DNA of 24,150 nt from Verrucomicrobia bacterium 12-59-8 (lineage in GTDB: Bacteria; Verrucomicrobiota; Verrucomicrobiae; Verrucomicrobiales; Verrucomicrobiaceae), in contig NCCR01000047.1 in NCBI GenBank assembly GCA_002279765.1, forward strand, positions 1 through 24,150. The letters run 5' to 3'. Of the stretch, positions 8,901-17,900 are shown one piece after another. Under the pieces are notes generated by a model, which did not search any database, was not told where the DNA came from, and saw only the letters and a program-made list of their open reading frames with translations. Position 1 is the stretch's first letter. Each line of letters begins with the position of its first letter. A program made the translations under genes and the position numbers.

Positions 8901-11900
8901 CCATCCGCCAGGGGGCAGTCTTCGACTTGAACGGGGTGAATGCCGCCACCGGGATCGACGACTTCAACAACAACGGCACCGTGACCAACACCAATGCCGC
9001 TGCAGTGACACTGACCATTGGCGGCGGCAATGGCGCAGGCACTTCATTTGGGATCATTGATGAGACCAACGGGGTGATCAATATCACCAAGCTCGGCACC
9101 GGTGCCATGTCTTGGAACGGCCTGAGCACCTACACCGGCGTCACCACCATCGGCTCCACCGGCATCGTAACGGTGAATAATGTGGCGGATGGCGGTATCG
9201 CCAGCGGCTTCGGCGCGGCCAGCAATGCTGCGGGCAATCTTGTCTTCACCGGCACCAGCACCACTCAAGTTTACGGTGGTCTGAGTTTCGCCGGTACCAC
9301 CAATGATTTCACCGACCACCTCTTCACCTTCAACGGGGGTGCCAGCGGCGGAGCCCGCATTCAGGCCAATGGCGTGAACAATGCCACGCTGAGTTTCACC
9401 AACACGGGGGCATTGGCTTTCGGCAGTGCTGCCACAGGCAATGCTCAGGGCCTCGTCCTTGGCGGGGCATCGACCGGTGACAACCGCTTCTTTCCCATCA
9501 TCAACGACAACGGCGCGGCGGTGACCTCGGTTTACAAGGCGGATGCGGGTGTTTGGTATTTGGAAGCTACCAATGGTTATTCAGGGGTCACTGAAATCCG
9601 CGGGGGCATCCTCTACGCGAATGATGGCACAAGTCTGCCGACAGCCTCGAATCTCATGTTGAATGGTGGCGCTTTCGCCACCACCGGAGCCTTTGTCCGC
9701 ACCCTCGGCACCGGTGCCGGTCAGGTGCAGTTCACGGGGACTTCTGCCGGCGGCTTTTCTGCCGGCGGTTCCCCGCTGACGGTGGATCTTGGCAGCAACC
9801 CCGTGTGGGGCAGCACGCCGGGTTTCCTGGACGGTGGGGCCTTGCTCTTCAATGCCATATCGCAAACGGTGAGCGGCTTTGCCAAGTCCGATGTGACGAT
9901 GCTCAACGGCTTTCAGATCACCAAGGGAACCACCCTCTCCGGGCTGTCTCTGACGACCACTGCCGCGAGCGCCACGGTGAATCTTGCCTCCGGCACCACG
10001 GCCGGACTGACCGCCGGCCAGACGATTTCCGGCAATCCCAACATCCCCGCCGGTGCCACGATTGCCAACATCATCAGCGCCACACAGTTCACCTTGAGCA
10101 CCGCCACCGGCGTTCTGGCCGCCACCGGTGTCGCCACCACCGCCTCCGGGGACGGCTACCGTCAGGTCAATGTGGGAGACTTCACCAGCATCGGCGCGGA
10201 CTTTGCCACCATCAGTGGCGTCATCTCTGGTGCCGGCAATCTGGCCAAGGAAGGCGCGGGCATCCTGAACCTGCGTGGTGACAACACCTACACCGGGCAG
10301 ACCTTGGTGCGGCAGGGCACCCTGGCGGTGGAGTCCCTCGGCAACAGCGCCACACCCGGAGCGACCAGTGTCGGGGACTCAACGGTTGGAAATACCAATG
10401 CTGGGGCCATTCTGCTTGGAAATGGCGGTACGACTGTCGGCATTCTGGAATATGTGGGACTCGGTGAAACCAGTGACCGCTACATTCGTCTCAACACCAC
10501 CACGGGTGCCAATCAGATCCACGCGGACGGCGTCGGCGCTTTGATCCTCACCAACGTGGCCAATGACTTGGTCGGCGGAGCCAAAACGCTGAATCTCCGA
10601 GGCGTCAATGCCGCTGGCAACATGATCACCAGCCAGTTGTCCGACAACGGCGGTGCCCTCGGCATCACGGTGGACGGCTCTGCGATGTGGATTCTGACCA
10701 ACAGCGCGAATGACTACACCGGCACCACCACCTTCTCCGCTGGCTCGCTGGGCATCGGCGACAACCACGCCTTCGGCACCGGCAATCTGGACTGGAGCAA
10801 CGGCACCTTGTTCTCTTACGGTGCAGACCGCACCATCACCAACGTCGTCCGTCTCGTGAACAACACCGTCACCGCCTTCGCAGGTGACTACAGCCTGACC
10901 ACCACCAATGTCTTCCAGTTGCTGAACGCCGCAAACAACACCGGCCTGAACAACAACGTCGTCAGCGGCAAATCCCTGACCTTCGCCGGAGCCACCGCCA
11001 ACCTCCTCACCGCCAACCGCAGTTTTACCGTTGACGGTTCGGGCATGACGATCATCAACGGCGATTTCACCACCTCCACCGCCTTCGGCATCGTTCTCAC
11101 CAAGACCGGTGACGGCGTTCTTCAGCTCAACGGCAGCAACTCGAACTACAGTCTAAACAACGCCAGTACGGACATCGACCGCGGCATTCTGCGCATGGGC
11201 ACCAGCAATGCCATTCCTTCCGGGGCTGGATTTGGCGGCGTGCTGCTGACACCGGAACTGGCCAATGCCGACACCGCCACGCTGGATCTCAACGGCACCT
11301 CCCAGACCATCAATGGTCTCACGGCGAACACCGACGGTGTCGCCGTCATCGACAACACCTCCGCCAGCACAGCCTCCCTCACCTTCGGTGCCAGTGACAC
11401 CGCAGTGAGCTATGGCGGTGGCGTCGGCACCTACTCCATCCAAAACAGTGGCGGTGGTGCTCTCTCGATCACCAAAACGGGTGCCACTGCTGCGACCATT
11501 TCCAGCGGAGTTTCGCTGACCTACACCGGCTCAACGAATGTGAACGGCGGTTCCTTGACCATCGGCTCGCCGCTCAATGGCACCACCGGTCTGAGCGTTA
11601 CGAACGGATCCACGCTCGCTCTCACCGGCGGCTTCGCCGCGCCTGCGGCGGTCACCAGTGTGGTCGTTGACAACGGTTCCACGCTCAACCTTCTCGATGG
11701 CACTGGCAACCAGCTCAGCCAGTTGACCATCCTCACCCTGGGGTCGAGTGGCGGCACCATGACCACTCTGAGATTGAATGTGGGCGACGGCACCACGCCG
11801 GGCGACAACGCCAGCACTGACCTGCTTGGTTTGCTCTCAGGCGGCAGCTTGAATCTCTTCTCCGGAAATAAGATCACGCTCAATCTCACCGACATTGGTC

Positions 11901-14900
11901 TGAGTGCATCGCAAAGCTACAGCCTGATTTCTTCCGCAGACGGTGGTCTGATCACCGGCCCCCTTGGCGCGAGCGACTGGATTCTCGGTCTGACCCCGGG
12001 TGGTTTCAGCTCCATCACCATCCATCAGACCGACAACCTCATTTCCATCACCACCGGCACCCTCATCACCGGCACCACCTACTGGCGCGGATTGTCGGAC
12101 AACACATGGAACGGGAACATCAACAACTGGTCGCAGGACAAAGCGGGCTCCATCGTCGCGCTCTCCACTCCGGGGCAGGGCACGGATGTCATCTTCCAAT
12201 GGGATGCAGCCAGCAATGCGGCGGTCTCCACCACCTTGGAGCAAAATTTCAAGGTCAACTCGCTCACCTTCGAAGCAGCCACCATCGGCGCGAACACACC
12301 CTCCTCCGTCACCATCGGTTCTGGCGTGGATCCTACCTACCGCCTCGGCATCGCCCCTCAGGTCGCCACCGATGGCATCAAAATCACCGCAGGCGGGCCT
12401 GCCACAGTGACCATCAGCGCTCCCGTTCGTCTCGGTTCAGACCAGACTTGGACTGTGGCTGACGCAGGCTCCGTCCTCTCCATTGGCTCCCTGCTCGGCG
12501 AGGCCGATGTCATCAAGAGCGGCGCGGGCAGAGTCACACTCAGCACCGCCGCCGATCTGACTTTCAACAGCACGCTCACCGCGGACTTCACCATCAATGC
12601 GGGCGCGTTGGAAATCCTCACGGCCACCGCCTTGGGCAGCACGACCAACAACAATCTCGCCACCGTCACCGTCGGTAGCGGCGCGGCCTTCTACTACAAT
12701 GGGGCCGTCAATGCTGCGGTTACCGGCGTGGCCAATAAATTGACGTTGGCCGGCGGCACTCTTTCCGTCGGCGGCAATGCCGGCAACAACTACTACACCG
12801 GCACGGTCAATGTGAGCGCTGATTCATTCATCAACATGCGCGGCTCCAATTCAGCCGTGCTCACCGCCACTCAGGGCAATGTGGTTCTCAGCGGTGCCGT
12901 GAGCGGTGCTGGCAAATTCACCCTAGACAGCATCAGCACGCTCTCCGCTGGAAACCAGCTGACTGGCACCCTTTACTTCCAGGCGGACAACAGCAGTTGG
13001 TCCGGAGGCATCAATCTCATCCGGGGCACCATCCAGACCCAGACCGTCACCGGCCTCGGCACGGGGAATATCACCGCCAGCGCGGGCCGGATCCAGTTCG
13101 TGACCGCTGGCGGCACCACCTACAATCTTGGCCAAAACATCACCTTGGATGCCCCCGGCGGTATTTTGGAACTCAGTGCAGACGCCTCGGGCACACCCGT
13201 GAGCGACATGACGGTGAACCTCAACGGCATCATCACCATCGGCAGCGCCGCCAACGCGAACAACGCTCTCCGCATCAGCCAGGCCTCGGACAACTTCAGC
13301 ATCATCAACATCAGCAACTCCCTCGTGCTCGGCAACAACGCCAGCCTCAGCTACCAGGGCTCGTCCGTCCGGCCGTTGATCATTTCCGCCGCCATTTCTG
13401 ATGGGGGTTTGGGCTACAGCCTTGCCATCAATGACGAGCTTGGCACCTGGGGTGTCACGAGCCAGACCGTACGCCTCACGGGGGCCAATTCGTTTAGCGG
13501 CGATATTTCCCTCAAGGAAGGAACGCTCGAATTCAACACCGTGACCAACATCGCTGGTGCCGCCAGCAGCCTCGGCCGTGGTTCGTCGATCAATATCACC
13601 GGCACCTCCTCGCTGCGTTTCATGGGTGACACCAATCAGTCCACCAACAGGCCGATCACCGCCAACGCCAGCTTCACTTTAGACGCCAGCGGCACCGCAG
13701 GTTCCATCATCACCTATGCCGGTGCCATCACTCTCGCGACCGACAATATCCTCACACTCATTGGCACCGGAGAAAGCATCATCAGCGGCGGCATCATCCA
13801 GCCCCTCGGGGCGGCCTCGGCGGATCTCCTCGTGAATGCCGGCACCTGGACCCTCCGGGACAACACGGTCACCATCGCCGATGATGTGATCGTGACAGGT
13901 GTCACCACCGTGCTGAATCTTAGCACCACTGGCGTGCTGGTGGCTGCCAGCCCTGTGGGAACCAGCAGCGGCCTCTATGCCCGCACGGGAGCGACCATCA
14001 ATCTCAAAGCTAACGATGTGAACGGAGTCGCTAACAGCGGCGGACTGGACTTCATCCTTCTGGGAGACTCGGGCGGACCGCAGCCCGGCATCCTCAACAC
14101 CAATGGCTTCAGCATCACCGTGCCACGCTTGGATGTCGGCGCGATCGCTTCCGGCCTGGACGGGCTCATCACCGGAAACGGGGTCATCACCGCCACCTAC
14201 ACCGGCACGGATTACGCCCAGGGTTTCCGATTCTTCAGTGGCTCGATTGCCGCCAATCTGGCCGGGGGGGCCACGATCCTGAAACAAGGGCTGGGCACGG
14301 TGACCCTCTCCGGCGACAACAGCGGACTGAACGGCAGTGTCAATGCGTTAACCCGTCTCGATTCGGGAAATCTCATCCTGGATTATTCCGTGAACAACAC
14401 GACCAAGCTGCCAGTCACTCGCGGCCTGGACATGCGTGGTGGCACACTCACCCTCACTGGCAATGCCAGTGCTGCCACCAGCCAGACCATCGCTAGCTTC
14501 ACGCTTGGCAACGGCGGCTCCAACCAGATCGTCATCAATGCAGGTGCCGGACAGGACGCGGTGCTGAACCTCGGTGCCATCACCCGCGCCAACGGCTCCC
14601 AGGACGGCACCATCCGCTTCTACCTTCCTTCCGGTGCGCAAAGCGCCACCAATGGCATCACCACCTCCACTGGACTGACCAATGGTGTGGTCGGTACCGC
14701 CGGCTTCGCCACCGTGGATGATGGCACGGGCGTCTGGTTCGCCACCAAAAGCGGCAGCAACATCGTCGCTCTTGTCAGCACCGTGAACAACGCCGTGACG
14801 ACCTGGGCGCTCGCCGACCACATTACCGATGACACCACCGGCTTCACCGGCACGGTGCAGGGCGTGGGCATCAACAGTTTGCGCTTTGATGCCGCTGTCG

Positions 14901-17900
14901 GTTCCGACATCACCGTGGCTCGGGGCGGCGTCCTCAACATCGCCAGCGGCGGCATCCTCGTCACCAGCAAAGTCGGTGGCACGCCCTCCATCAAAGGCGG
15001 CATCCTCGCTTCCAGCGCGGCTGAAATCATCGTGATTCAGGACAGCACACAGACCTTTGAAATTTCCTCCGATATCCGCATCAACCATGCGCTGACCAAG
15101 TCCGGCGCTGGCACCCTCCTCCTCACCGGCAACAACGTTTACACCGATGAAACGGAACTCCAGGAAGGCACCCTGCAGGTCTCCGGCGGCAACGCCATCG
15201 GCGACACCTCGCTGGTGACTCTGGCGGATGATCATGACAACACCCTGCAGCTTCTCGATGATGAAGTGATCGGCCGGCTTCAAGGTGGCAGCTCAACGAC
15301 CGGCCTTAACACGCTGGCCGTGCTCGATATCGGCACACACACGCTTACGGTCACTCAGACGTCCAACACCAGCTACAGCGGACTTCTCACCGGCACGGGA
15401 AATCTGGTCGTGCGCGGCTCCGCCAATCTGAACCTCAACAATGTCAGCACCGGCTTCACCGGCGTCATTACCGTGGACAGCGGCATGCTCCAGCTCAGCG
15501 GCGTCGGTCAGATCAATGCCTCCATCATCCGTGTAAACAAGGGCGGCGCGCTGATCATCGACAACACTGGCACCACCCGCTCAGGCACCCGCATCCTCGA
15601 CACCACGGCCATCACGCTCAACTCCGCCGACGGCGGCTTCAACGGTCAGACCATTGTCCGCGGTTTCTCCACTCGCACCGATCAGGATGCGACTCTCGAT
15701 GAGACAGTTGGCGTCGTGACGGCGGCCTCCGGTGCCAGCTACATTGGTATGGAAGCCACGACTGCCAATGATGATTCGGACATCATCGCGAGTGACATCT
15801 CGCGGCTGAACAACGCCACGCTCAACATTCGCGGCACCAACCTGGGCAGCACCAACGTCCGCAACAACCAGTTCCGCATCGTCACCGCCAGTGAGGCCAC
15901 ATTCATCTCCAACAACCTCGTCGGCGGCGCTGGTGCCGCAGGCACCAAGAACATCAGCATCGTGCCGTGGGCTGTCGGGGAAGACATCGGCTCCAATGCG
16001 CTCGCCGCCTCGAACATGGGCAACTCCCTCGTCACTTACATCAGTGGCGCTGGTTTCCGCCCGCTCGATTTCGCCACTGAGTACAACACCCTGGCTCTCG
16101 CAGGCACGACCGAAAATGCCCGCGAGTCGTTGAGCGCTGACCTGACCGGAATTGCCGGCAAGACGGTCAACTCGTTGGTCTTGAACAACGCCGCCACGGC
16201 GGTGGTCAACGTCACCGGTTCCGGCTCGGGCCAGACCTTGGGAGTCACCAGCGGGGCGCTGCTCTTCACTGTCAGCGGCGCGGTGACGAACACCGCCTAC
16301 AGCACCATCCTCGGCGGCTTTGACAATGGTGTTACGGTGGGCGGCACCAACGAATACGTGATCAGCGTGATCAATCCCAACTCGTCCAACAGTCTGACGA
16401 CCGGTTCCACCACGATTGGGAGCTCGATCGTCACCGTGGCCAGCACCACGGGCCTGCTGGCCGGAATGCCAGTTTTCGGTGCGGGCATCCCATCGGGTGC
16501 CACGGTGCTGAGCATTACGGATGCGACCCGCTTCGTCATGAGTCTGCCGTCCACCTTAAGCGCCTCTTCCCAGACCTATCAATACGCCACCCTTGAGAAC
16601 CTCACGGCCAGCATCAGCGCTCCGCTGTCGTCCACTGCGGACATCACCAAGTCCGGACGTGGCACTTTGATCCTCAGTGGTGCCAACACCGCCGGCGGTG
16701 GTGCCAGGAAGACCACCCTGAACGAAGGCATCCTCCAAATCGCTGGTCTCAGCAACATTGGTGGTGCCACAGGATCATTGGTCTTCGCCGGTGGCACCCT
16801 GCGTCTCGGTGCAGGATTCACCGATGACATTTCACAGCGTACGATCGTCTTCCTCCAGGGCGGTGCCACCATTGACACCAATGGCAACGATCTTGTGCTC
16901 GCCCATTCAGTCGGCTCCGGTCTGGGAGACCTGACCAAAACAGGTGCAGGAAACCTGACGTTAAACGCTGCCGCCACTTATACCGGTGACACCATCGTTG
17001 CCGGCGGAACGCTGACCCTCGGTGCAGACAATGCCACCGGTGTCGGCGGGGATCTCAGCATCGGAGCCGCTGCCACGCTGAATGTGGGCCTCTCCCACAT
17101 CACGGCCGGACTGGTGAGCACCTATGGCGACAGCCCTGCCATCCTGGGTACCGGCACCATCACTGCCAGCGCTGGCTTCTCCTTCGGGAATACCGGGGAC
17201 ATCAGCGTGGCCGCTGTTCTTGCAGGCAGTGGCGGACTGCTAAAAACACAGACCAACATGCTCACGCTTTCCGGGCTGAGCACCTTCTCCGGTCCCGTCG
17301 AAGTTCAAGCCGGCACCCTTAGCTTTAACACCATCACCAGCATCGGCGGCGGCGCTAGTTCATTGGGCAGCGTCACCAATGCGCAGGACGGCGTCATTCA
17401 CATGGGGCTCACTACCGCAGCCACCACGCTGATCTACACCGGCAGCGGCAGCACCAGTGATCGCACCATCGGCATGCAGGGCACCACGGGCGCTGTCACT
17501 CTGGATTCTTCAGGCACCGGTGCGCTGGTGCTCGGCGGAGTTCATTTTGAAACCGCAGGCAACAAAACCCTCACCCTGAAGGGATTGTCCGATCCTCTGC
17601 TGGCCAACACCCTGGGTGCCATCAATGAATACGGCCTTGGCGTGCTGACCTTGATCAAGTCGGACACGAACACCTGGGTGTTCAGCGCCGCCAATTCCTA
17701 CTCCGGTGCCACCAGCATCAATGACGGCGTCCTGCGCTTCATCGCAGACCAGAATCTCGCCGGTGCATTGAACTTCGGCAGCGCCAACTCCATCACCACG
17801 GCGGGCACGCTGGATCTCACCAGCGCCAGCGCCACCTTTGCCGGAGCGCTGCTGGTGCAGACCAACACCGCCTTGGAAACCAATCAGCTCCTCATCGGTG

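Noticed and set aside
14348..15283. Long minus-strand open frame opposite the giant gene (also 8434-9129, 13679-14287, 7583-8116 and others)
   Set aside because: The plus frame is one uninterrupted 14.3-kb gene with clear domain repeats. The antisense frames are low-complexity by-products of its codon bias and contain no recognisable motif.
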